Part shown: positions 31,313-39,578 of the stretch, in pieces | Numbering within the stretch: the stretch's first letter is position 1 | How the letters are laid out: each line of letters starts with the position of its first letter | Made by a program: the position numbers and the translations under genes | Source of the DNA: Herbaspirillum sp. ST 5-3 | GTDB lineage: Bacteria; Pseudomonadota; Gammaproteobacteria; Burkholderiales; Burkholderiaceae_D | Direction of reading: 5' to 3' | Length of the DNA: 64,000 nucleotides | Assembly: GCF_004804275.1 (NCBI RefSeq) | Contig: NZ_STGI01000012.1 | Span: forward strand, 62,001 to 126,000 | The notes under the pieces: generated by a model | The model's database searches: none | Seen by the model: only the letters and a program-made list of their open reading frames with translations | Told to the model about the DNA's origin: nothing

Positions 31313-31328
31313 TTCAAAGCGCTTTGAA
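31313..31328. promoter_or_regulatory. LacI-family operator, perfect palindrome
   Basis: TTCAAAGCGCTTTGAA is a perfect 16-bp palindrome with the central CG typical of LacI/GalR operators. It lies upstream of the alpha-glucosidase operon, and a LacI-family gene is 760 bp away on the same strand. Confidence 0.75.
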
Positions 31329-31384
31329 AAGTAAACAAGGAAATGAAAAACAGATAATTTGGCCGAGGGAAATCACGGGGAGAA

Positions 31385-32077
31385 CTAGGACTCAGCCGGA
31401 CCGAGGGGCCTTGCGGGCAGGCAAAGCGCCGCCCGCAAGGCCGCATAATCCGCCGCCACCAGGTCGGCACCGGCAGCGCGGAGCGCCTCGGCCGCGAATG
31501 TCGTGGTGAGGCCGGCGACGAAACAGCCCGCGGCCTTGGCGCTGCGTATGCCGTTCGGCGCGTCTTCGATGACGAGTGCCTGTTGCGGCGCGGCGCCCAG
31601 CAAGGACAGCGCGCACTGGTAAGGTTCGGGGTCCGGTTTGTGGCGCTGCGTGTCTTCGCGGCTGACGATAGCGTCGAACCAGTCGAGCAAGCCATAGCGT
31701 TGCGTCGCCAGTTCCAGGTCCCAGCGCGTGGCCGATGTCGCCAGGCCGATGCGCGGCACCACCGCGCGTAGTCCTGCGATGAAGGCCTCCACGCCCTCGA
31801 TGAGGCGCACCTGCGCGAACAGTTGCCGATACTGCTCGCGCTTGAAGTCATCCATCGCATCGGCGGATACGCGCCCCTGCGCCAGCGTCTGCGCGGCATA
31901 GGCGAAAAAATCCTGATCCGTGCGCCCCTTGAAATCGAAAAAGATGCTGGCGGAATGCGGCACGCCGAAGTGTTCGAGCGTGCGGCGCTTCGCTTCGGCG
32001 TGCAAGGGTTCGGAGTCGAGCACGACGCCGTCGCAGTCGAAGATGCAGGCGGCAAAGTCTTGCGCAGGCTTGCCCAT
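31385..32077 (-). CDS. HAD-superfamily hydrolase, beta-phosphoglucomutase-like
   Basis: 230 residues. HAD subclass IA motifs: FDCDGVVLDSEPLH (motif I, nucleophile Asp), LATSATRWDLE (motif II Ser/Thr), HKPDPEPYQ (motif III Lys) and VIEDAPNGIRSAKAAG (motif IV). Beta-phosphoglucomutase converts beta-glucose 1-phosphate to glucose 6-phosphate, but the motifs are shared with sugar phosphatases, so the reaction is not certain. No maltose phosphorylase is seen in the window, which favours a phosphatase role. The start at 32077 lies 8 bp after the lacI-type stop. Confidence 0.8.
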   Translation of the reverse strand: MGKPAQDFAACIFDCDGVVLDSEPLHAEAKRRTLEHFGVPHSASIFFDFKGRTDQDFFAYAAQTLAQGRVSADAMDDFKREQYRQLFAQVRLIEGVEAFIAGLRAVVPRIGLATSATRWDLELATQRYGLLDWFDAIVSREDTQRHKPDPEPYQCALSLLGAAPQQALVIEDAPNGIRSAKAAGCFVAGLTTTFAAEALRAAGADLVAADYAALRAALCLPARPLGPAES

Positions 32078-32085
32078 GCTGGTCG

Positions 32086-33096
32086 CTATCGTGGACAGGG
32101 TCCGACGGTTTCTCCGGCCAGCAATACCGGCTGCCACAGCTCCTGCAATTGCTGCGGCGGCGTGCCGTCGAGGATGGCCAGCAGCATCTCGACCATTTTC
32201 GCGCCGGCGCGATCGGGATGCGGCTGATCGACCGTGGTGACGTTGTATCCCGCCAGCGAGTCTTCCATCACGCCCCAGACGATCAGCGATATGTCCTTGC
32301 CGATGCGGATGTCCGAATCGAGCAGCGCGCGCACCGCACCGACGCCCGACATCTGATTGTCGACCACCACTGCGGTCGGGCGCGGGGAACAGGCCAGCAG
32401 ACGCTTCATCGCCTGGTATGCGGCGCGGCGATCGGGCACGTTATCGATCAGGCAGGCGGGATCGACAGGGATGCCGGCTGCCTCGATCGTGGTGACGAAA
32501 CTGTCGTGGCGCTGCCGCGCGAAATTCATGTCGAGGTCGGCGCTGATCAGACCGATGCGTTGATGTCCGAGCGCAAGCAGCCGTTCCACCGCCAGGCGCA
32601 TGCCGGCTTCATTGTCATAGTCGAACCAGGCGTGCGGCGCATTGTGCCGCGTGCGGCCGTGCGCGACAAACGGCAGGCCGCGCGCGGCGAGAAGGGCGAT
32701 GCGCTCGTCGTGGATGCGGGTGCGGCTGACGACCAGGCCATCGACACGGCGGCCTTGCAGCAGGTGCTCGTAGGCGCGCAGTTCATTGGCCGGCGACACC
32801 GGCACGATCACCAGATCCATCTGACGCGCTTCCAGTGCTGTCGACATGCCGTTGATGATGTCCGCGAACATGGGGTCGAACATGTCGCTCGCGGACAGCG
32901 GCGAAATGATGCCAACCATGTTGCTGCGGCCGACGGCGAGGCTGCGTGCCATCGGATTCGGACGATAGCCGGCCGCGTGGGCGGCCTCCAGCACGCGCTG
33001 GCGCGTGCGCTCGCTGACCTCGGGATAGCCGTTGAGCGCGCGACTGACCGTGGTCTCGGAAATGCCCAGTGTCTTGGCGAGATTCTTGAGGTTCAT
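32086..33096 (-). CDS. LacI-family transcriptional regulator
   Basis: 336 residues. The N-terminal helix-turn-helix NLKNLAKTLGISETTVSRALNGYPEVSERTRQRVLEAAHAAGYRPNPMARSL is a canonical LacI domain with hinge. The periplasmic-binding-like sensor follows (VGIISPLSASDMFDPMFADIINGM, GLVVSRTRIHDERI). It is similar in setting to AglR/MalR-type repressors and probably binds the palindrome at 31313-31328 to control the maltodextrin operon (inference). It is followed by the HAD gene with an 8-bp gap. Confidence 0.92.
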   Translation of the reverse strand: MNLKNLAKTLGISETTVSRALNGYPEVSERTRQRVLEAAHAAGYRPNPMARSLAVGRSNMVGIISPLSASDMFDPMFADIINGMSTALEARQMDLVIVPVSPANELRAYEHLLQGRRVDGLVVSRTRIHDERIALLAARGLPFVAHGRTRHNAPHAWFDYDNEAGMRLAVERLLALGHQRIGLISADLDMNFARQRHDSFVTTIEAAGIPVDPACLIDNVPDRRAAYQAMKRLLACSPRPTAVVVDNQMSGVGAVRALLDSDIRIGKDISLIVWGVMEDSLAGYNVTTVDQPHPDRAGAKMVEMLLAILDGTPPQQLQELWQPVLLAGETVGPCPR

Positions 33097-33378
33097 AGGG
33101 AACGCGGAAGGGGATGCACGATTATAGAGGAAGCACCGTGCCGACTCTTGCGTTGCGACAGGCCCGTTGATATTGCAGGCATGTTGATCTTGCAGGCGCG
33201 GCGCTCCCGTGCGCCATCTTGCCGCTGCGCGGAGAAAAAAACCGCGCGGATACCGCGACGAATGCCACTTTCATCCATCGCCGGCCCGGGAGGAGCCAGA
33301 CTGGTATCCGCGCCAAAGGTAAAAAAATCGCTGCTCGCAATCTCGCTCACCCGGGCTCGGGCAAGCGGTCCTTGCGTA

Positions 33379-34602
33379 TTACCACCAGGTCTCGACCTGG
33401 AAACCGACGGTGCTGCCACTGGTGTTGGCGCCGAACACGCCGGTTGCCGATAGCGGAGTGCCGGCCGCCGCCGCTGCCTGCGCCGCACTGTTCCACTTGG
33501 CGTAGGTGTAGTAGGCGCGCAGCACCGGGCGCGACCAGAAGCTGCCGCCCGCCGCCAGTTGCGGCGCAATGGTGAACTTGGTCAGGCTGCGCGATGCGGC
33601 GCCATCCGGCTTGACCGTGTCGTGGCCAACTTCGACCGCCAGGTTGTAGTTCTCGTGGAAATGATAGATCGGGCGCACGCCGATCGAGGTCCACTTGGTA
33701 TGCACGCCGGCGCTCTTGGTGTCCTGGTAGACGACGGTGCCCATGCCGGACCACTTGGTGCCGGAGGGCTGCACCATGACCTGCTCGACCACGCGCATCA
33801 CGGTGTCGTCGCTGGTAGCGCCGAAGTTGATGCCGCCGGTGCCGACGCCGCTGCCCTTGCCGTATTGCAGATCGAGCTTGTTGAAGCCGCCCATCAGATT
33901 GTTCTGGGTATGCATGATGTTCAGCAGATGGCCGCCGGCGACGGTCGGCGCGCCGGTGACGACGCGCTTCTGATTGATTTGCGCGCCCAGCGTCAGCTCG
34001 CCGTCCGGATTGACCTTGATGCCGGAGAGGCGAATGTCGTGCGCCAGCGCCGTGCGTCCGCTGTTGCCGGTATCGGCATTGCGCACAATGGCGTACGCCA
34101 GCTTGGCGGGGCCGAGGTCGATGTTTTCCAGGCCGGCGCCGGGGCCGCTGTTATTCCAGAAGTAGTAGTCGCTGATATGCACGTCCTGGCGATCGTAGAA
34201 GCGCTTGCCGACCCAGGCCTTGGCCTTCGAGAACGCGCCGGTTCCGATGTTTTCGGCGACCACGTTCATTTCGCGCCACGCGGGGCTGAACTGCTCCCAA
34301 TCCTGGTCCTGGTTGACGGCGAACGCCAGGCGCGTGTTGATGCGGATGCCCAGGCCGTTCTGGCCCTTGTAGGCTTCGCCGCCGAAGGCCAGCTCGCCGT
34401 AGGTTTCGCATTCGTTACCGAGACGGAATTTGGATCCGGCGCCCGCCAGTCCGAAGCAGGCTTCCTTGCCACCTTGGCTGCTGGTACCGAAGCCCGAGCG
34501 GAAATAGCCGCCGAAATCGATCGGCAAGCCGGCGTGCGCGGCGGATGCGAAAAATGCCAGTGCCAACGCCGCCGGCAGTGTTTTCAGGGTGCGACTCCTC
34601 AT
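33379..34602 (-). CDS. lamB: Maltoporin-type outer-membrane porin (LamB family)
   Basis: 407 residues. Signal peptide to SAAHAGLPIDFGGYFRSG. The mature start (DFGGYFRSGFGTSSQGG, CFGLAGAGSKFRLGNECETYGEL), the WVGKRFYDRQDVHISDYYFWNNSGPGAGLENI block and a terminal aromatic (VGFQVETWW) are LamB hallmarks. It forms an 18-strand trimeric channel for maltodextrins. The ATG has AAGGAGAG upstream. It lies on the same strand as, but 282 bp before, the lacI gene, so it has its own promoter with HexR-like sites. Confidence 0.92.
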   Translation of the reverse strand: MRSRTLKTLPAALALAFFASAAHAGLPIDFGGYFRSGFGTSSQGGKEACFGLAGAGSKFRLGNECETYGELAFGGEAYKGQNGLGIRINTRLAFAVNQDQDWEQFSPAWREMNVVAENIGTGAFSKAKAWVGKRFYDRQDVHISDYYFWNNSGPGAGLENIDLGPAKLAYAIVRNADTGNSGRTALAHDIRLSGIKVNPDGELTLGAQINQKRVVTGAPTVAGGHLLNIMHTQNNLMGGFNKLDLQYGKGSGVGTGGINFGATSDDTVMRVVEQVMVQPSGTKWSGMGTVVYQDTKSAGVHTKWTSIGVRPIYHFHENYNLAVEVGHDTVKPDGAASRSLTKFTIAPQLAAGGSFWSRPVLRAYYTYAKWNSAAQAAAAAGTPLSATGVFGANTSGSTVGFQVETWW

Positions 34603-34740
34603 GTTCTCTCCTTAATGATTTTTGAAATTGTGTAGCGTCAAGTCTTGCCATTGCCCCCGAGTCCTGGCTTGCCGCCCGCCGGCCGCGAAGCTTTTTCCAG
34701 CCTTCAGCGTCCAAGCAATGCTGCTGTCACCCGAGTGAAA

Positions 34741-34755
34741 TCTAGTCAAACTACA
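34741..34755. promoter_or_regulatory. HexR-like operator upstream of lamB
   Basis: TCTAGTCAAACTACA has the CTAG-N5-CTACA arrangement seen at the gts/zwf site; it lies about 140 bp upstream of the lamB start. Centre-to-centre distance to the next site is 90 bp. Confidence 0.5.
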
Positions 34756-34830
34756 TGGCGTTGCGGCGTTTCCTGCTGCTGATCCCCACCAGCAACCGCA
34801 GGAAAATTACCTAATTTCTTTGCTTAAGAT

Positions 34831-34845
34831 GTAGTTTTGCTAGAT
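34831..34845. promoter_or_regulatory. HexR-like operator, inverted orientation
   Basis: TGTAGTTTTGCTAGA; read on the other strand it is TCTAGCAAAACTACA, nearly the same as the site at 34741. Confidence 0.5.
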
Positions 34846-34973
34846 TTGTGAAGCAATTTTTACACATAATTTCTATAATTTCTATATTCGGCGGGAGAAA
34901 TATTTTGATTTTTCAAGCTGAAAGCGGATTTTTCGGTCGAGAACCGTGAAATCAAGGCGTACCCCGGTGATGT

Positions 34974-34988
34974 TGTACTATTACTACA
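34974..34988. promoter_or_regulatory. HexR-like operator near the SHOCT gene start
   Basis: TGTACTATTACTACA keeps the exact TGTA-N7-TACA frame. It ends 52 bp before the chosen start of the SHOCT-domain gene at 35041. Confidence 0.5.
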
Positions 34989-35040
34989 TGATGAATTCAT
35001 GCACTGCAGCATGACGTTCACCCCAATTCAAAGGAAAGAC

Positions 35041-35847
35041 ATGAAAAAGAGCATTCAGCAGGAAAGCTGCACAAGAGCAAAGGTCATCGCGGGAGCCGCG
35101 CTGTGCCTGCTTTTTGTTGCCGGGCAGCCCGTGCAGGCGGCGCCCGGCTCCCGGTACACCGCGTGCGCGAGTTGCTCGCCAAAGGATCTGGTCTGGGGGG
35201 AGGGAGAATTCGATCAGGTGCTTCTGGTTACCGCACCGGGAGACGCGCGTAACCGGCATCCGCAGGCATTGCCGGTCGACTGGTTGAGTCAGGCCGTGGC
35301 CGGACTACGGCTGGGCAACGACACCGTCCCTTTGCTTGACGAGAATGCCGCGGCCAGCCTCGCGCAAGGACTGAGCAAGGCGCTGGCAAAGGCCGATCCG
35401 CGGCAGGACGCGGTGTTCCTGATGACCAGCAAGCCGGGCGGCGGATTGCTAGGCACGCGCCTCGGAAACAGCGGCCGCGCCTTCGTCGATGAGCACGGCC
35501 TGAACCTGATCTTCGGCGAAGCGCATGTGGAATTCGTCGGGCGGTACCGCGCCACGCGCATGGAGCGGCCGTTCGATTTCGGCATCCGCGACAAGGCGTC
35601 GACGGTGACGCTGGCGGCCGACCACGCGGTTCGCCGTCGCAAGGATTGGCTGATTTTTCCGCTGGCGGCAGCGGCCGCTCCGGAAAGCCGTGCGCCTGCT
35701 CTTGCTCCGCAAGCGGTCGAGCGTGACGAGCGCTATTACCTGGCGCAGGAGGCGCGGCTGAAAGGTTTGAAGCGTCTGCGAGAGCAGAATCTGATCGACG
35801 AGCAGGAGTATCAGGCCAAGCGCAGCGAAATCCTCAAGGCCTGGTAG
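35041..35847 (+). CDS. Exported SHOCT-domain protein of unknown function
   Basis: 268 residues. A signal peptide or anchor spans about residues 14-35 (VIAGAALCLLFVAGQPVQAAPG). A Cys pair follows (YTACASCSPKD). The final 35 residues (RYYLAQEARLKGLKRLREQNLIDEQEYQAKRSEILKAW) form a SHOCT domain, a short C-terminal helical hairpin found on many otherwise unrelated proteins and thought to aid oligomerisation. The middle is not recognised. AAAGGAA precedes the ATG at 35041; the frame opens at 34999 without a ribosome site. Confidence 0.75.
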   Translation: MKKSIQQESCTRAKVIAGAALCLLFVAGQPVQAAPGSRYTACASCSPKDLVWGEGEFDQVLLVTAPGDARNRHPQALPVDWLSQAVAGLRLGNDTVPLLDENAAASLAQGLSKALAKADPRQDAVFLMTSKPGGGLLGTRLGNSGRAFVDEHGLNLIFGEAHVEFVGRYRATRMERPFDFGIRDKASTVTLAADHAVRRRKDWLIFPLAAAAAPESRAPALAPQAVERDERYYLAQEARLKGLKRLREQNLIDEQEYQAKRSEILKAW

Positions 35848-35868
35848 CGCAGGTTTGCCGGAGGCGCA

Positions 35869-38391
35869 TTACTGGATCGGTCCCGGAAACATCGTGTCGC
35901 CGCCGGCATTGCCGCTGCCGCGGCTGACCGATCCGCCGCTGCTGCGTTCGGTGCGCTTGCCGGTCGCCGGGTCGCGGTCCAGTCCGCTCAGGAAGCGGTC
36001 CAGTTCGTCGGGCGAGAAGACGCGGCTGTTGCCACGGTTGCCGCCGTCGCTTCGCTCCACCGTCTGCACGCCGTCGGGGCCGACCACGACCGCAGTGTCG
36101 CTGTTACGTCGCGTCACCACGCCGTAACCCGGCGGGATCATGTCTTCCTCATTGAGCTGGTCGATCCAGTCCTTGTCCGGCGCCTTGACCATCAATGGCG
36201 GAGGTCGCTTGGGCTGCGGGAATTTTGCCTTCACGTCGATCAATTTGGTCTTGAGCGTGTCGCGGAAAAAATCGCCGACCAGCAGGATGGCATTGTGGCC
36301 GCCCTGGCCCCAGTAGTCGCTGCGCATGGTCACGCGCGGATCGTTGAAGCCTATCCACGCGCCGGCCACGAGGTTCGGATGCATCAGGATGAACCAGCCG
36401 TCGGTGTTGTTTTGCGTGGTGCCCGTCTTGCCGGCGATGTCGGCCACGATGTTGAAGCGGCTGCGCACTTCGGTGCCGGTGCCTTGTCGCACCACGCCGC
36501 GCAGCATGTCGATCAGTTCGATCGCGGTGTCTTCCGACATGGCGCGCTGCGGCTCGGCATTGAACTCGGCCAGCACCTTGCCGTCGCGGTCGGTGATTTT
36601 CCTGATGACCACCGGCTTGCGGTATTCGCCGACCTGCGCGATGGTGGCGTAGGTCGACACCATTTCCAGCAGGGTCACCGGACTGGTACCAAGCGACAGC
36701 GAAGGGACCGGGTCAAGGCGGCTTTGGGTGACGCCCATCGCGCGCGCCATGCCGATGACGGTGGGCAGACCGACATCCTGCATCACCTGCGCGGTGATCG
36801 TGTTCTTCGAATAGATCAGCCCGTCGCGCATGCTCATCATGCGGCCGGAATAGCCGGACATGTCGGTCGGTCGCCAGATGCTGCCGTCGTTGGCGCGGAT
36901 TTCCACCTGGCCGTCCGGATAGATGCGGTCCGGGCGGAAGCCCTGTTCCAGCGCGGCGCCATACACGATGGGCTTGAAGGTGGAGCCGGGCTGACGCTCT
37001 GCCTGCGCGACATGGTCGAACTGGTCTCGTTCGAAGTCGCGGCTGCCGACCCAGGCCTTGACCTCGCCGCTGGCCGGATCCATCGCAACGAAACCGGCTT
37101 CCAGCCGCGTCTTGTTCTCGCGCAGGCGGCGCATGAACGCGCTGTCGTCCTTGAGCTTCGCCAGCGCGGTTTTCGGCGCCTGGCCGCTGCTGACGGCTTT
37201 TCTGTATTCGGGACTCTCGCGGATGAAGGCATCGACAAGGGCAACATGCTCGCTCCAGAAATGCTGGAACGGTTCGACCTTCTTGCGCATCGCCTTGTAG
37301 GCCTTCGGCGTGTGCGACGCGACGCGCGACGTGCTGCGTCCCCATTCGACATCGGCAATCGCCTGCAACAATTCCGATTGCCGTTCGACCGCCTCGGTGG
37401 CGGCGTCCTGCAATTCGTCGTCGAGCGTGCTGTAGATGACGAGCCCATCGGTGTTCAGATCGTATCCATGCTGTTCCGTCCATTCCAGCAATTGCCGACG
37501 CACATACTCGGTGAAATGCGGTGCGACATCGACCGGTTCGGTCGGGCGGTTCAGCCTGGCCTGCAATGGGGCGTCACGCAGCGCTTCGAATTGCTGCGCC
37601 GGCAGCATGCCGTGCTTGACCATTTGATTGAGCACGACGTTGCGTCGTGTGCGTGCGCGTTCCGGATTGATGATCGGATTGTAATAACTGGTGCCCTTGA
37701 GCATTCCCACCAGCATCGCGCTTTCGAGGAGATCCAGTTCGGCCGCCGGCTTGCTGTAATAGGTACGCGCCGCCATCTCGATGCCGGTCACGTTGTAGAG
37801 AAAGGGAACGGTATTCAGATAGGTTTCCAGAATCTGGTCCTTGCTGTACCGCTTCTCGACCTTGATCGCGGTAATGATCTCGCGCAATTTGCGATCGATG
37901 GTGCGTGCGCGGCCGATTTCCTCCGGAAACATGTTGCGCACCAGTTGCTGCGTGATGGTCGATCCGCCCTGCGCCTGGCCGAGCACGGTGTGCAGCACCG
38001 CCGACAAGGTGCGGCTGATGTCGATGCCCTGATGATCGTAGAAGCGATGGTCTTCCGTCGCGATAAGGGCCTTGATCACATAGGGCGATACATGGTCGAG
38101 CGGAACCAGTTCCTGCTGCGGGCGCCCGAAGGTGGCGAGATGCGTGCCCTTGGCCGACAGCAAGGTGCTGGGCATTGCGCTCTGCATGTCGAGCATGCCT
38201 TCGACGTCGGGCGTCTGCGGAACGGTCTTCGCGACGTAGCCGCCGGCGACGATGGCCGCGGCAATCATCACGACAATGAATGCAGCCACCACCCTGAGGG
38301 TGTAGCGAAGGAACGTACGGCTGCGGGAAGGTCTGTTGTCTCCGGAAGAATGTTGCAGGTCTTGCTGTTGCGGATTCTCGTCGTCCACCAT
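35869..38391 (-). CDS. Class A penicillin-binding protein (PBP1A family)
   Basis: 840 residues, bifunctional peptidoglycan synthase. One membrane anchor lies at about residues 32-55. The GT51 glycosyltransferase domain has ALIATEDHRFYDHQGID (catalytic Glu near 113), GGSTITQQLVRN and RKLREIITAIKVEKRYSKDQILETYLN. The transpeptidase has PGSTFKP (active Ser, about residue 477), SKN and KTGTT. An unusual insert of about 90 residues lies between the two domains (WGRSTSRVASHTPKAYKAMRKKVEPF), and the tail is Gly/Ser-rich. AAGGA precedes the ATG. mrcA-like, but perhaps a second PBP1A copy. Confidence 0.92.
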   Translation of the reverse strand: MVDDENPQQQDLQHSSGDNRPSRSRTFLRYTLRVVAAFIVVMIAAAIVAGGYVAKTVPQTPDVEGMLDMQSAMPSTLLSAKGTHLATFGRPQQELVPLDHVSPYVIKALIATEDHRFYDHQGIDISRTLSAVLHTVLGQAQGGSTITQQLVRNMFPEEIGRARTIDRKLREIITAIKVEKRYSKDQILETYLNTVPFLYNVTGIEMAARTYYSKPAAELDLLESAMLVGMLKGTSYYNPIINPERARTRRNVVLNQMVKHGMLPAQQFEALRDAPLQARLNRPTEPVDVAPHFTEYVRRQLLEWTEQHGYDLNTDGLVIYSTLDDELQDAATEAVERQSELLQAIADVEWGRSTSRVASHTPKAYKAMRKKVEPFQHFWSEHVALVDAFIRESPEYRKAVSSGQAPKTALAKLKDDSAFMRRLRENKTRLEAGFVAMDPASGEVKAWVGSRDFERDQFDHVAQAERQPGSTFKPIVYGAALEQGFRPDRIYPDGQVEIRANDGSIWRPTDMSGYSGRMMSMRDGLIYSKNTITAQVMQDVGLPTVIGMARAMGVTQSRLDPVPSLSLGTSPVTLLEMVSTYATIAQVGEYRKPVVIRKITDRDGKVLAEFNAEPQRAMSEDTAIELIDMLRGVVRQGTGTEVRSRFNIVADIAGKTGTTQNNTDGWFILMHPNLVAGAWIGFNDPRVTMRSDYWGQGGHNAILLVGDFFRDTLKTKLIDVKAKFPQPKRPPPLMVKAPDKDWIDQLNEEDMIPPGYGVVTRRNSDTAVVVGPDGVQTVERSDGGNRGNSRVFSPDELDRFLSGLDRDPATGKRTERSSGGSVSRGSGNAGGDTMFPGPIQ

Positions 38392-38495
38392 CGATATCCT
38401 TTTTCCTGACCTTGAATTGAAAATTGGACAAGCGCATGCCTGTTTGGTTTTGCAATTTCTGAAAAGTGTTCATCGCCTTGCGGAAAGCGCCGTGC

Positions 38496-38527
38496 AAGAC
38501 TCCTGACACAAGGCTGTCAGGAGTCTT
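38496..38527. repeat. Perfect 13-bp inverted repeat in a divergent promoter region
   Basis: AAGACTCCTGACA / TGTCAGGAGTCTT with loop CAAGGC. It lies in the 255-bp gap between the PBP gene and the divergent hypothetical. No T tract follows on either strand, so an operator or attenuator is as likely as a terminator. Confidence 0.6.
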
Positions 38528-38646
38528 CACGCACACTGCAATGCGACAGGGAGCTTGGCCGATATCAGCGCGCGACAGGCGGGTTCTGTTTAAATCGGTA
38601 CAGAGGGTTTATCCTGCGGTATCGACGCCGAATTTCTCCGGAGCCC

Positions 38647-39075
38647 ATGCCATTGATCCTGCCTTGCTTTTACCTGGATGAACCGCTCAGCGAGAGCGAA
38701 TTGCAATTTGTCACCAATACCCTGGTCGGCCACTGGGCCAAGTTCCGCACCGGCGCCACGGCCATCGAGCAGCGGCGAGTGCCGGGCGTGCTGCCGGTGC
38801 CGGATCTCGACGGCATGTATGCAGCCGGCCGCGAACAGCGCGCCGAGGGCGTGCGCGCGAATTTGCGACACGCGGGCATTCGCGCCTACAACGGACACCA
38901 GGTGCTGTGGGTAATGCCGCGCGACATGGATTGGGATGCGGTGTTTCAGTTCGCCATACGCGAGGAGACCGGCTTCGGCCCCTTCGTCGCGCAACGCTGG
39001 TTTGTTGAAAACGGAATACTGGTGCGCAGCAGCGTACGCGTCGTCAATACGGAGATGCTGTTGCGCGGTTTGTAG
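38647..39075 (+). CDS. Hypothetical protein, 142 aa
   Basis: Not recognised. GGAG lies about 6 bp before the ATG. Soluble, no signal peptide, mixed alpha/beta composition with several Trp and Phe residues and conserved-looking blocks LPCFYLDEPLSESELQF, NGHQVLWVMPRDMDWDAVFQFAIREETGFGPFVAQRWF. It lies 23 bp before the VOC-domain gene on the same strand, so the two are probably cotranscribed. I do not assign a function. Confidence 0.6.
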   Translation: MPLILPCFYLDEPLSESELQFVTNTLVGHWAKFRTGATAIEQRRVPGVLPVPDLDGMYAAGREQRAEGVRANLRHAGIRAYNGHQVLWVMPRDMDWDAVFQFAIREETGFGPFVAQRWFVENGILVRSSVRVVNTEMLLRGL

Positions 39076-39098
39076 CTTGCAGACAAGGAGACTGTGCA

Positions 39099-39578
39099 AT
39101 GACAGCAAAGGTAAAACCGATTCCCGACGGCTTCCACACCGTCACGCCCTATCTGACCATCAAGAATGCGGCAGCGGCGCTCGATTTCTACAAGAAAGCC
39201 TTCGGCGCGGATGAAGTGTTCCGCATGACCGATCCGGCGGGCAACAAGGTGGGGCACGCGGAGATCCGCGTCGGCAATTCCCCCATCATGCTGAGCGACG
39301 AATATCCGGAGATGGGCGGCAAGAGTCCGGACACGCTCGGCGGCACGCCGGTGATGATTCATCTCTATGTGGAAAACGTCGACGCGCTGGTCGAGCGCGC
39401 GGTCAAGGCCGGCGCGAAGCTGGAACGGCCGGTGGCCGACCAGTTCTACGGCGACCGCGGCGGCATGGTGGTCGATCCCTTCGGCCACAAATGGTGGATT
39501 GCGACACATATCGAAGACGTGCCGGCCGACGAACTGGACCGGCGCGCGATGGCGATGTTCGGCCAGCAACCTACCTGA
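39099..39578 (+). CDS. VOC-superfamily (glyoxalase/PhnB-like) protein
   Basis: 159 residues. Two beta-alpha-beta-beta-beta units: VTPYLTIKNAAAALDFYKKAFGADEVFRM opens the first, and GTPVMIHLYVENVDALVERAVKAGA opens the second, then DRGGMVVDPFGHKWWIATHIEDV. This is the PhnB-like DUF1428/VOC layout. A metal site of His and Glu is plausible (GHAEIRVG, GHKWWIA). The substrate is unknown. The last 8 bp overlap the convergent epd gene. Confidence 0.85.
   Translation: MTAKVKPIPDGFHTVTPYLTIKNAAAALDFYKKAFGADEVFRMTDPAGNKVGHAEIRVGNSPIMLSDEYPEMGGKSPDTLGGTPVMIHLYVENVDALVERAVKAGAKLERPVADQFYGDRGGMVVDPFGHKWWIATHIEDVPADELDRRAMAMFGQQPT

Larger units (their letters stand above)
34603..35040. other. 438-bp regulatory region between lamB and the SHOCT gene
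   Basis: An AT-rich divergent promoter region in a GC-rich window, with AT-richest part at 34860-34920 including a tandem AATTTCTATA. Three HexR-like sites lie inside. I see no ORF of interest. Confidence 0.7.

Noticed and set aside
31135-32055. N-terminal extension of the alpha-glucosidase frame
   Set aside because: It overlaps the HAD gene in another frame, carries low-complexity Arg/Ser/Pro sequence and crosses the operator region; the ATG at 31134 has a ribosome site.
36295-38409. 704-residue plus-strand frame opposite the PBP gene
   Set aside because: It is the antisense shadow of a gene with clear GT51 and transpeptidase motifs; composition is His/Arg/Ala-rich with no domain and no ribosome site.
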